From Streptomyces sp. S.PB5 (GTDB lineage: Bacteria > Actinomycetota > Actinomycetes > Streptomycetales > Streptomycetaceae): 64,000 bases of DNA. Location: contig NZ_JAQMWP010000009.1 in NCBI RefSeq assembly GCF_030403745.1, positions 248,001 through 312,000 of the forward strand, written 5' to 3'. The translations under genes were made by a program, and so were the position numbers. Below are positions 40,307 to 49,500 of the stretch, piece by piece (positions within the stretch are counted from its first letter, which is position 1; the number at the start of each line of letters is the position of its first letter). The notes under the pieces are model-generated. The model had not been told where the DNA came from and ran no database searches. It worked only from the letters and a program-made list of their open reading frames with translations.

Positions 40307-40874
40307 TGAGCACCCTTTCGAGCAGTGTCACGTCTGGCTGGCCGCCGGCGTTCTCGTCGCCGCCCGGCTGATGGATGGCGACCAGGCCCGCCTCCGCCAA
40401 GTCGGCGACGAGGATCCTGGCCACGCCGAGAGGGATGGTCAGCAACGCCGATACCTCGGCTACCGACTTGATCTCCCGGCAGAGGTTGCAGATCCGCTGA
40501 TGCTCGGGCAACTGGCCCTGCATCTGGTGCGGCTGCGCGGTGGTGTGCACCAGCGCCTCGATGGCGAGCTGGTAGCGCGGGCGCGTCCGTCCGCCGGTCA
40601 TGGCGTACGGGCGCACCAAGGGGTTGTTCGACGCCCCTGCGGGCGCCGGCTCAGGGGCGCGTCGCTGCGGCTGCACCGGCTGGATGCGCGGTGCCGGCGG
40701 CTGGTCGTACGGCGACGGGCCGGGACCCTGGGGGCCCTGAGGCGTGTACGGCTGCCGCTGGCTGGGTGCGGAGGGGAAGTTGTAACGGTTCGGGTTCTGG
40801 GCACCGTCGTTCTGGCCCTGTCCGGGGCCGTACGACCAGTTGCCCGACGATGAACCGCCTGGGGGTGTTGCCAC
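40287..40874 (-). CDS. cvnC: conservon DUF742 protein CvnC
   Basis: A 195-residue DUF742 protein. The first 80 or so residues are Pro/Gln/Gly-rich and probably disordered; the conserved domain (about 88-195) has 'PLVRPYAMTGGRTRPRYQLA', the winged-helix-like 'SVAEVSALLTIPLGVARILV' and 'TLLERVLSGLRKL'. GGAGGAG before GTG 40874 sets the start. The second CvnC in this window lacks the long N-terminal tail (131 aa). Thought to link the roadblock protein and GTPase of the complex. Confidence 0.92.
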   Translation of the reverse strand: MATPPGGSSSGNWSYGPGQGQNDGAQNPNRYNFPSAPSQRQPYTPQGPQGPGPSPYDQPPAPRIQPVQPQRRAPEPAPAGASNNPLVRPYAMTGGRTRPRYQLAIEALVHTTAQPHQMQGQLPEHQRICNLCREIKSVAEVSALLTIPLGVARILVADLAEAGLVAIHQPGGDENAGGQPDVTLLERVLSGLRKL

Positions 40875-40971
40875 TTTCTCTCCTCCTCCGACTGTGCCGG
40901 GCGCCGCATCACTGTGGAGCCGCGTCCCGAAACCTTACGGCCCCGGGACGCCAAAACGCACCGTCTGTCTG

Positions 40972-41394
40972 TTAGTTGAGCAGGCTCCCTTGAAGCTCCG
41001 CACGCAGATCGGGCGTCAGGACCGTGCCGGCACGGTCCACCAGAAGGGCCATCTCGTACCCGATGAGGCCGATGTCCGCCTCCGGGTGGGCCAGCACCGC
41101 GAGCGAGGAACCGTCGGAGATGGACATGATGAACAGGAATCCCCGCTCCATCTCCACAACCGTCTGGTTCACGCTGCCGCCCTCGAAGATGCGCGAGGCG
41201 CCGGCGGTCAGCGAGGTCAGCCCGGAGGCGACGGCCGCAAGCTGATCGGCGCGGTCACGCGGAAAACCCTCGGACATCGCCAGAAGGAGTCCGTCGGCGG
41301 AGACCACCACCGTGTGAGACACCCCGGGGGTGTTGTCCACGAAGTTGGTGATCAACCAGTTCAGGTTCTGTGCCGCCTGGCTCATCGGGCTCAC
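40972..41394 (-). CDS. cvnB: conservon roadblock/LC7 protein CvnB
   Basis: About 140 residues, one roadblock/LC7 fold: 'WLITNFVDNTPGVSHTVVVS', 'GLLLAMSEGFPRDRADQLAA', 'MERGFLFIMSISDGSSLAVL'. Such proteins act as GTPase partners (as MglB does for MglA). GTG 41394 is preferred because AGGAGC at 41401-41406 (minus strand) is 6 bp upstream; ATG 41385 (MSQAAQNL) is the alternative often annotated. It begins 1 bp after the cvnA stop, so the two are co-translated. Confidence 0.92.
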   Translation of the reverse strand: MSPMSQAAQNLNWLITNFVDNTPGVSHTVVVSADGLLLAMSEGFPRDRADQLAAVASGLTSLTAGASRIFEGGSVNQTVVEMERGFLFIMSISDGSSLAVLAHPEADIGLIGYEMALLVDRAGTVLTPDLRAELQGSLLN

Positions 41395-41395
41395 A

Positions 41396-44300
41396 CTAAC
41401 GCTCCTGGTTGTAGGTGCTGTCAGGACCACCGTGCTGATTCCTGGTGGCCTGGCCGTTCGTTTCACTTCCTGCGCTGCGACCCCGCTGGACACCGCGGCG
41501 CAGGTTGCTCAGCCTGCCTCGGACGTCCTCGGGAGCGCGGGAGACCTGTGGGCCCCCCTGGGGGGTGGTTTCGGCAGCGCCCTCGACCAGGTTGGCCTTG
41601 GGTACCCGCCGCGGCAGACCGGAGGAGGTGACCCCGCCCGCCTTGGGCTTGCGCAGCGCCGAAGCCTGCTGCCAGCGCTCGTCGTTGGCCGAACGCCAGT
41701 CGCCGTTGCCGTTGCCGTTGCTCTCCGGTCCGGAGGCCGCCGACGTCTGGCTCGAGTGCCGCGACTCGAACAGGCTGCCCGTGCCGGTGCTCGTGCCGTT
41801 CGCACCGGCCTTGCCGTTCGCCCCGCCCCCGGCGGAACCGCGGCGGGGGAGCCCCGCCTCGGTGAGGTCGTGGGCGGCCGACGAAGCCGGTTCCGGACGT
41901 TCGAAGCCTACGCGGTCCCGCTCACTCACGTCAGCGGCCTGCGCGGATTCCGCTTCGGGAGCGTACTGGTCCGAGTAGCCGTTCTGGTAGGTCTCCTGCT
42001 GCGGCCAGTCGTCCTGGTAGCGCCGTTCCTCGAAGGCCGGGAAGGACTCCGGGGCGGCGGCGTGGACGGCCGCGGGCTCCTCCTGCGCCGGCTCCGCATA
42101 CGCGGGCTCGGGGTAACCGCCGTTCGGCGCGAAGGTGTCGTTCTGCGGCGTCGAGCCGTTCGGCGCGAAGTACTGCTCGTCGTACGACGCCTGCTGGGGC
42201 TCCTCGTACGCGGCGGGCTGCGGCTCGGCGTACGCCGACTGCTGCTGCTCCGCGTAGCCCTGGGGCTGCTGGAAGCCGCCGTTGCCGTTCTCGTAGGCGG
42301 CCTGGCGGGCGTCGAACTCCTCGCCGTACGAGGCGTTGGAGGCGGCCTCCAGGGACGGCTGGCCGGTCTGGGCCTCCAGGGCCGCGCGGCGCTCCTCACG
42401 CATGAGGGAGCGGCCCACGGGGTCCAGTTCGCGGATGTCGTCCGGGACCTCGGAGTAGCGGCTGTCGTCGAAGCCGAGCTCGGCGGCCGTACGCATCGGC
42501 AGACCGGTGTTGAAGTCCTCACCCTGGAAGCTCTGCTCCGGGATGATCTGCGAGACGGTGAACTCGTCGACGGGAGACTGCTGCTCGCCGCCACCACCAC
42601 CGTGGGTGATCGCGTCCGGCAGCATGACCAGCGAGGTCGTACCGGCCTGCTCGCCCGAGGGGCGGAGCTGGACGCGGATGCCGTGCCGGTCGGACAGCCG
42701 GCCGACCACGAACAGACCCATGCGCTGCGAGATCGCGGCGTCCACGGTCGGCGGGTTGGCCAGCTTGTGGTTGATGTCCGCGAAGTCCTCGGCGGTCAGG
42801 CCGATGCCCTTGTCGTGGATCTCGATCATCACGCGGCCGTCGGGGAGACGGGTCGCGGTCACGCGGACCTTGGTCTGGGGCGAGGAGAACGTCGTGGCGT
42901 TCTCCAGGAGCTCGGCCAGCAGGTGCACGAGGTCGGTCACGGCGCGGCCGTGGATCTCGGCCTCCGGGACGCCCTGCAGCTCGATGCGCTCGTACTGCTC
43001 CACCTCGGAGGAGGCGGCCCGCAGCACGTCGACCAGCGGGACCGGCTGGTCCCAGCGGCGGCCGGGCTCCTCGCCGGCGAGGACGAGGAGGTTCTCGCCG
43101 TTGCGGCGCATACGGGTCGCGAGGTGGTCCAGGCGGAAGAGGTTCTCCAGCTGGTCCGGGTCGGCCTCGTTGTTCTCCAGGTCGGTGATCAGGGTCAGCT
43201 GGCCCTCGATCAGCGACTGGTTGCGGCGCGAGAGGTTGGTGAAGATCGCGTTGATGTTGCCCCGCAGCAGGGCCTGCTCGGCGGCGAGCCGGACGGCCTC
43301 GCGGTGGACCTGGTCGAAGGCGCGGGCGACCTCGCCGATCTCGTCGGTGGAGTTGATCGGGATCGGCGCGACCCGGGTGTCGACCCGGCCCGGGTCGGTA
43401 CGGGAGAGCTGGTCGACCAGCATCGGCAGGCGCTGCTCGGCGATGCCGAACGCGGCGTTGCGCAGCTGGCGCATCGAGCGGGACATCTGGCGGGCGACCG
43501 CACCGGCCAGGATGAAGGCGAGGAGCAGGGCGACCACGACGGCGGCACCCACGATGAACGCGTCACGCTTGGCGTCGTCGGAGATGGTGGAGGCCTCGGC
43601 CACCGCCTTGTCGGTCATGTCGGACTCGATGGTCCGGTAGACCTTGTACTTGAGCGTGTTGAACGCCCACCAGTTCTTCGCGGTGACGCCCTTGGTGGCG
43701 AGCGCCTCCCGCTCGGACTCGTCGGTGGAGTTCAGCGAGGCGACGTACCTGACGAACGTGGCCGTGTCGGACGGCGCCGGCACGTACTTGGGGTCCTGCT
43801 TCGCGGTCTCCTCGGCCAGCGCCTTGCCGTCCGCCTGAGCCTGCTTCTGCAGGGTGTCGAGCTTCTGGGCGTCGGCCTCGGTGCCACCACCGATGTACTC
43901 CTCGATGGCGATGCCCTCGAGATAGGCGTACGAGGTGAGCGCGGTGCGCTGGGCGGCCAGATCGCCGGCCTCGGGGCCCGGCTTGATCAGCAGGTGCATA
44001 CCGATGGAGCGCTCGAGCGACAGCGAGGCCTTGGTCAGCGCGATGGCGTAGACGGTACGGCCGTAGCTGGTGATGTTGCCGGTGCCGAGACCGAGCTCGT
44101 TGGCGAACTCCATCAGGGGGTGCGCGACCTGGACGTAACCCTCTTCGGTCTGCACGCCGGTGCGCTTGGAGGTGTACGCCGTCGTGCGCAGCGTCTGCAG
44201 GTCGGGCTCGACCTCGCGGAACAGCTGGAGGCGGCGCTGCAGACCCGCCTTCTGCGGCATGTTCTGCGCGGCCTCGTCGAAGGCGTCGGCGGCGGTGTCG

Positions 44301-44698
44301 GTGGCCTTGCGCGCGGCGACGACCGTCTTGTCGTCCTCGCCCAGGCCCGACAGCAGCGGGGCGGCGGTGACGTCACGCTCGTTGTAGAGGGCGTCGCCGT
44401 AGGTCAGGGCGGCCCGGACCAGACGTGCGGTCTTCTCGGCGTCCTCGGCCTGCTGCCAGGTGTCGATCGAGCTCTTCACCTGGAAGCCGCCCATGACGAG
44501 GCCGACCAGCACGGGTATGAGCAGGATCGCGTTCAGCCTGGTCGGCACGCGCCAGTTGCGCGGGGAGAGACGGCTGCCGCTCGGAGCGGGCGTGGCCGTC
44601 GGATCCGAACCGGGCACAGGGGCGGGCGCCGCACCGCGCGGCGGCGGGGTGAAGTTGCCCCGGGCCGACGGCTCGGGACCGTTCTTGCTTCGCCTCAC
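41396..44698 (-). CDS. cvnA: conservon sensor kinase CvnA (nitrate/nitrite-sensor-like)
   Basis: A 1100-residue membrane histidine-kinase-like protein, first gene of its conservon. Order: disordered N-terminus; membrane helix about 55-75 (LNAILLIPVLVGLVMGG); extracytoplasmic NIT-type sensory domain (about 76-375); second helix ('AFIVGAAVVVALLLAFILAG'); HAMP; a kinase core with 'LFRLDHLATRMRRNGENLLV'; ATPase with 'LLAELLENATTFSSPQTKVR', 'IHDKGIGLTAEDF' and 'RMGLFVVGRLSDRHGIRVQL'; and a long Gln/Tyr/Glu-rich tail (about 740-1100). It signals through CvnB-C-D instead of an adjacent response regulator. Ligand unknown. Confidence 0.93.
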   Translation of the reverse strand: MRRSKNGPEPSARGNFTPPPRGAAPAPVPGSDPTATPAPSGSRLSPRNWRVPTRLNAILLIPVLVGLVMGGFQVKSSIDTWQQAEDAEKTARLVRAALTYGDALYNERDVTAAPLLSGLGEDDKTVVAARKATDTAADAFDEAAQNMPQKAGLQRRLQLFREVEPDLQTLRTTAYTSKRTGVQTEEGYVQVAHPLMEFANELGLGTGNITSYGRTVYAIALTKASLSLERSIGMHLLIKPGPEAGDLAAQRTALTSYAYLEGIAIEEYIGGGTEADAQKLDTLQKQAQADGKALAEETAKQDPKYVPAPSDTATFVRYVASLNSTDESEREALATKGVTAKNWWAFNTLKYKVYRTIESDMTDKAVAEASTISDDAKRDAFIVGAAVVVALLLAFILAGAVARQMSRSMRQLRNAAFGIAEQRLPMLVDQLSRTDPGRVDTRVAPIPINSTDEIGEVARAFDQVHREAVRLAAEQALLRGNINAIFTNLSRRNQSLIEGQLTLITDLENNEADPDQLENLFRLDHLATRMRRNGENLLVLAGEEPGRRWDQPVPLVDVLRAASSEVEQYERIELQGVPEAEIHGRAVTDLVHLLAELLENATTFSSPQTKVRVTATRLPDGRVMIEIHDKGIGLTAEDFADINHKLANPPTVDAAISQRMGLFVVGRLSDRHGIRVQLRPSGEQAGTTSLVMLPDAITHGGGGGEQQSPVDEFTVSQIIPEQSFQGEDFNTGLPMRTAAELGFDDSRYSEVPDDIRELDPVGRSLMREERRAALEAQTGQPSLEAASNASYGEEFDARQAAYENGNGGFQQPQGYAEQQQSAYAEPQPAAYEEPQQASYDEQYFAPNGSTPQNDTFAPNGGYPEPAYAEPAQEEPAAVHAAAPESFPAFEERRYQDDWPQQETYQNGYSDQYAPEAESAQAADVSERDRVGFERPEPASSAAHDLTEAGLPRRGSAGGGANGKAGANGTSTGTGSLFESRHSSQTSAASGPESNGNGNGDWRSANDERWQQASALRKPKAGGVTSSGLPRRVPKANLVEGAAETTPQGGPQVSRAPEDVRGRLSNLRRGVQRGRSAGSETNGQATRNQHGGPDSTYNQER

Positions 44699-45077
44699 TC
44701 GACCAACAACCTCTCGGCGGGGTCGGCACCAACGTTGTGCCGCAGTCTCTCAGAGCCCAGTGCGCCATCGACTAGTGAGTACGTCTTTGACTATTGGGCA
44801 GTTCAGGCATTCCAGCATGTCGGACTACCGTCGTCCAAACATGGGAGGCCGGGGATTCGATGTGATGTAAGCCCCAGATAAAACGGTCATAAAGAGCGAG
44901 CCCCGTCAAAAGACGGGGCCTTTGTGCGCGCAGTGAGACCGGTTGGCAACGACGCGTGGCCGTATCACCCGATTCCTCTGCCGAAACGTTATGAACACCG
45001 GGGCCGACCGTGTCAAAGGACACAGCCGGCTCCGGGGCGCCTACGACAACTTCCGTACGGCACGGACGACTTGGGTG
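44699..45077 (-). other. 379-bp gap between conservons
   Basis: Holds the promoter region of the first conservon's kinase gene (next to 44698) and the terminator of the second conservon (44900-44923). The stretch 44760-44890 is AT-richer than its surroundings. No convincing gene is seen on either strand. Confidence 0.5.
44900..44923. terminator. intrinsic terminator after the second conservon
   Basis: GCCCCGTC (44900-44907), loop AAAA, GACGGGGC (44912-44919), then CTTTG on the plus strand. On the minus strand the loop is TTTT and the stem is followed by TCGCTCTTTAT. It separates the two conservon operons. Confidence 0.8.
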
Positions 45078-45653
45078 CTACCGCAGCCGTGCCATGAGTG
45101 CGTGCTCGACCAGCGTGATCAGCGCGCTCTTCGCATCCGAGCGATGCCGGGCGTCCGTCGTGATGATCGGGGTGTCCGGACCGATCTGCAGCGCCTCGCG
45201 CACCTCTTCAGGGGCGTAGGGCTGGTGCCCGTCGAAGCCGTTGAGGGCGACGACGAAGGGCAGTCCGCTGTTCTCGAAGTAGTCGACCGCGGGGAAACAG
45301 TCGGCCAGGCGGCGGGTGTCCACCAGGACCACCGCACCGATCGCGCCGCGCACCAGGTCGTCCCACATGAACCAGAAGCGGTCCTGGCCCGGCGTACCGA
45401 AGAGGTACAGGATCAGGTCCTGGTCCAGCGTGATACGGCCGAAGTCCATGGCCACCGTGGTGGTCGTCTTGTCCCCGGTGTGGGTGAGGTCGTCGATGCC
45501 CGCCGACGCGGACGTCATCACGGCCTCGGTGCGCAGCGGGTTGATCTCGGAGACGGCGCCCACGAACGTGGTCTTGCCGACGCCGAAGCCGCCGGCCACC
45601 ACGATCTTCGCGGAGGTGGTCGCCCGGCCTCCGTCAGAGCTTGCGAAGTCCAC
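45078..45653 (-). CDS. cvnD: conservon GTPase CvnD (second copy)
   Basis: A 191-residue small GTPase, near-identical to the 39725-40306 copy: the G1 'GGFGVGKTTFVGAVSEINPL', G3 'LFGTPGQDRFW' and NGFD motifs are the same, with differences limited mostly to the first ten residues and the 'GHQPYAPEEVREAL' segment. The GTG start overlaps cvnC by 20 bp, the same geometry as in the other conservon. It closes the second conservon operon. Confidence 0.93.
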   Translation of the reverse strand: MDFASSDGGRATTSAKIVVAGGFGVGKTTFVGAVSEINPLRTEAVMTSASAGIDDLTHTGDKTTTTVAMDFGRITLDQDLILYLFGTPGQDRFWFMWDDLVRGAIGAVVLVDTRRLADCFPAVDYFENSGLPFVVALNGFDGHQPYAPEEVREALQIGPDTPIITTDARHRSDAKSALITLVEHALMARLR

Positions 45654-46029
45654 TGAGCACCCTTTCGAGCAGTGTCACGTCCGGAGCGCCGGTGCTCTCG
45701 TCGCCGCCCGGCTGGTGGATGGCGACGAGTCCTGCCTCGGCGAGGTCCGCGACGAGGATGCGGGCCACACCGAGCGGCATGGACAGCAGCGCCGAGACCT
45801 CGGCCACCGACTTGACCTCGCGGCACAGGTGGCAGATGCGCTGGTGCTCCGGGAGCAGCCCCATGAGCGCTGCCGGGTCGGCCGTCGTGCTGATCAGGGC
45901 CTCTATGGCGAGCTGGTAGCGCGGCCGGGTCCGGCCGCCGGTCATCGCGTACGGACGTACCAGCGGCTGGTCGCCCTCATCCTCGTACGGCTCCGCGTAC
46001 GGATCATGAGAGGCGGTGGGCGGGGTCAT
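45634..46029 (-). CDS. cvnC: conservon DUF742 protein CvnC (second copy)
   Basis: A 131-residue DUF742 protein with 'PLVRPYAMTGGRTRPRYQLA', 'EHQRICHLCREVKSVAEVSA' and C-terminal 'TLLERVLSGLRKL'. Unlike the copy at 40287-40874 it has only about 24 residues before the conserved domain. Two cysteines (HLC and the matching position in the paralogue NLC) are shared. Located between cvnB (114 bp upstream) and cvnD (20-bp overlap). Confidence 0.92.
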   Translation of the reverse strand: MTPPTASHDPYAEPYEDEGDQPLVRPYAMTGGRTRPRYQLAIEALISTTADPAALMGLLPEHQRICHLCREVKSVAEVSALLSMPLGVARILVADLAEAGLVAIHQPGGDESTGAPDVTLLERVLSGLRKL

Positions 46030-46143
46030 GAATCCTCCGGGCGGGACAGCAAATCGGTCTCAAGTCGGGCCGTCAGATGTGGCCGATGGGGGGATTGTGG
46101 CGGCCGGACGGTGATTTGGTGAGGCGGGTGGATCCGGGGTCGG

Positions 46144-46566
46144 TCAGTGAAGCAGACTGCCTTGTAGTTCGGCGCGGAGGTCGGGTGTGAGCACCGCCCC
46201 TGCGCGGTCGACGAGCAGTGCCATCTCGTAGCCCACGAGGCCGATGTCGCACTCAGGGTGCGCAAGTACGGCGAGCGACGAGCCGTCCGAGACGGACATG
46301 AGGAAGAGAAAACCCCTCTCCATCTCGACGACCGTCTGTGCCACGTTGCCGCCCTCGAAGATCCGGGAGGCCCCGGCCGTCAGCGAGGTGAGACCGGACG
46401 CGACGGCCGCCAGCTGGTCGGCACGGTCGCGGGGGAAGCCCTCGGACATCGCCAGCAGCAGACCGTCGGCGGACACGACGACGGTGTGGGACACCCCTGG
46501 GGTGTTGTCCACGAAGTTGGTGATCAACCAGTTGAGGTTCTGTGCCGCCTGGCTCATCTGGCTCAA
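46144..46566 (-). CDS. cvnB: conservon roadblock/LC7 protein CvnB (second copy)
   Basis: About 140 residues, roadblock/LC7 fold, near-identical to the other CvnB over 'NLNWLITNFVDNTPGVSHTV' and 'LLLAMSEGFPRDRADQLAAV'. The start is TTG 46566 by the AGGAGCG ribosome site 4-10 bp upstream, directly after the kinase stop; ATG 46557 (MSQAAQNL) is the alternative. Role as in the first copy. Confidence 0.92.
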   Translation of the reverse strand: MSQMSQAAQNLNWLITNFVDNTPGVSHTVVVSADGLLLAMSEGFPRDRADQLAAVASGLTSLTAGASRIFEGGNVAQTVVEMERGFLFLMSVSDGSSLAVLAHPECDIGLVGYEMALLVDRAGAVLTPDLRAELQGSLLH

Positions 46567-49500
46567 CTAACGCTCCTGCTGGTGAGTGGGGCTCGGGAAG
46601 CTGCCCGTCTGGCCGTTGCCGGCCTGACGACCTTGCGCGATACCCCGACGGAGATTGGTCAGCCGGCCGCGTACGTCATCAGGCGCACGGGAGACCGCCG
46701 GACCGGATTGGTGCTGTTGCTGCTGAGCCGTGCCCGGGACGAGGTTCGCCCGCGGTACCCGGCGCGGCAGACCGGAGGTGGTGACACCGCCCGCGGCCGG
46801 CTGCCGTACGCGCTCCGCCTGCCGAACGAGGTCGTCGTTCGGCGAGCTGCGCCAGGCTGCGTTGGCTGCGGGACGTTGCGGGGGAGCTGCTGGAACCGCG
46901 GGAGCCTGCTGGGGCTGCTGCGGGGCCTGGCCGTCCGCCTGCTGTCCCTGCTGACCGTGGAACCAGTTGGTCTCCAGCGTGTCGTACAGCGGCGTACGTC
47001 CGTCGCCCGCGCCGGGCGCCGGAGGCAGTGCCTCGGGCTCCTGGCGGGCGGGCCGCTGCGGACGCTGCGGGACCGGGGGACGCGGGGTGCCGAAGTCGGC
47101 CGGACCGCGCCCGCCGCCCGTCTGCGGCCGCTCGAACTGGCCGGTGTTCTGCGGGGCCTGGCGGCCGGGCAGGGAGTGCTGGCCGGTGGAGCTGCTGTCG
47201 TACGGCTGCGGCGGAGCCGGGAACTGCCCGGTGGAGCCGTTGTCGTAGGCCTGCGGAGCCGGGAACTGGCCCGTGGTGGACGGGTTGTCGCGGCCCGCGG
47301 TGCCGAAGACGTCGGGGCGGACGAACTGACCAGGGTCCTGGGCGGGGTTCACGCCGGGCCGGGCGAACTGCCCGGTGTCCTGTGCGGTGCCCGGCCGGGC
47401 GAACTGGCCCGTGTTCTGCGGCGCGTCGAAGTCGGGGCGCGGGAACTCCGGTACGGCGCCGGGCCCCTGAGGACCGCCGGCCCGCGGGATCGCCGTCATC
47501 TCCGTGGTCGCGCCCGGTCCCTGCCGGTCGTCGATCCGCGGCATACGGGAGGTCTGCGAGGGGTCCTCGTCGTGGCCGCGCGGGGTGTCAAGGGAGGTGT
47601 GCGAGATCTGCGGCTGCGCGTTCTCGTCGCTCCAACTGGGCGTACGGGGCTGCTGGTTGCCGCCGGGCAGCTCGGCCCGCGGACCGCCGCGGCCACCGAG
47701 CAGCCGCCCACGGCGACCGCCCTGCTCATTGCCCGAGCCGCCCTGAGCGGGCTGCTGCGGCGGAACCGGACCGCGCGTGCCGCCGAAGGCGTCCTGCGGC
47801 GCTGCGGTACCGGCGGCCTGCAGACCCTGCGGGGCACCCGGAGCCTGGCCGCCGAAGCCGGCGCCCGCACCGGCCGGGGCGGGCCGGCCCTGCGGAGCCT
47901 GGGGCCCACGCGCACCGCCGGGCGCACCCGGACGGCCACCGTTGCCCGTGCCCGGGAGTGCGGCCCGCGGACCCTGACCGGCGGCGAGCCGACCACCGGC
48001 CTGCGGACCGGCGCCGAGGGCACCGCCGCCACCGGCGGGAGCACCGGCCCCGAGGGGACCGCCGCCCTGGCCGTTGCCCCGACGGGCCGCGGCCACACCG
48101 GCGGCCGCCTGCGCGGCGGACGGGGCGCCGCCACCGGCACCCTGACCGGGCTTCGGCTGCGGCTTCTTGCCGCCCTGGGCGACATCGACGGGCAGCATGA
48201 CCAGCGCGGTCGTACCACCGGAGTCGGACGGGCGGAGCTGGATGCGGATGCCGTGGCGCTGGGACAGCCGGCCGACCACGAACAGACCCATGCGGCGCGA
48301 GACCGAGACGTCCACGGTGGGCGGCGAGGCGAGCCGCTCGTTGATCGCCGCGAGGTCCTCGGGGGAGAGGCCGATGCCGGTGTCGTGGATCTCGATCAGG
48401 ACACGGCCGTCGGGCAGCGCGTGACCGGTGACCTTGACCTTGGTCTGCGGCGAGGAGAACGAGGTCGCGTTCTCCAGCAGCTCGGCGAGGAGGTGCACGA
48501 GGTCGTTGACGACTCGGCCGGCGACCTCGGTGGTCGGCACGGCGGCCAGCTCGATGCGCTCGTACTGCTCCACCTCGGAGGCCGCGGCGCGGAGCACGTC
48601 GACCAGCGGGACCGGGCGGGTCCAGCGGCGGCCGGGCTCTTCACCGGCGAGGACCAGGAGGTTTTCGCCGTTCCGGCGCATACGGGTCGCGAGGTGGTCC
48701 AGCTTGAACAGCGAGGACAGCTGGTCCGGGTCGGCCTCACGGGACTCCAGCTCGGAGATGAGCGAGAGCTGACGCTGGATAAGACCCTGGGAGCGGCGCG
48801 AGAGGTTGGTGAACATCGCGTTGACGTTGCCCCGCAGAAGGGCCTGCTCGGCGGCGAGGCGGACCGCCTCGCGGTGCACGTCGTCGAAGGCCGCGGCCAC
48901 CTTGCCGATCTCGTCGCGGGAGTGCACACCGACCGACTCCACGGACGTGTCGACGTCCTGCGGGTCGGACTCGGACAGCTGCTTGACCAGCTCGGGCAGC
49001 CGGTCGGAGGCGACCTTGGTGGCGGTCTCCTCCAGACGGCGCAGCGAGCGGATCATGGAGCGGGCCACGACGAAGGCGCCGACGAGCGAGATACCGAGCA
49101 CGAGCAGGATCAGCGCACCGGAGATGATGGCTTCCTGCTCCGACTCGTTGCGCAGCTCGCGGGCCTTCTGCTCCATCTGGTCGAGCAGCGTGAGCTCGAT
49201 CTTGCTCATCTGGTCGATCTTGGTGGAGCTGTCGTCCACCCAGTCCTGGTACGACCGCTTGTCCAGGTTCTCCAGGCCGTTCTGGGAGCTCAGGGCGCGG
49301 CTGGCGTAGGTGTCGGTCGACTGGATGGTCGCGTTCTGGTCGCCGATGGGCTCCAGGAGCTCGACGGCCGCCGTCTCGCCGTAGATGGACTGGAAGCTCT
49401 TGAGCTCGGACTCCTCGCTGCTGAGCGCCGACTGCGCGTACAGCCGGTCGTTCTCGGAGAGGTCGCCGAACTGCGTCTTGTTCGCGGGCAGGGCCGCGGC

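Noticed and set aside
41330..44881. 1183-codon plus-strand open frame antisense to the first cvnA
   Set aside because: Same reasoning: mirrors the coding bias of the kinase gene; no recognisable domain and no ribosome site.
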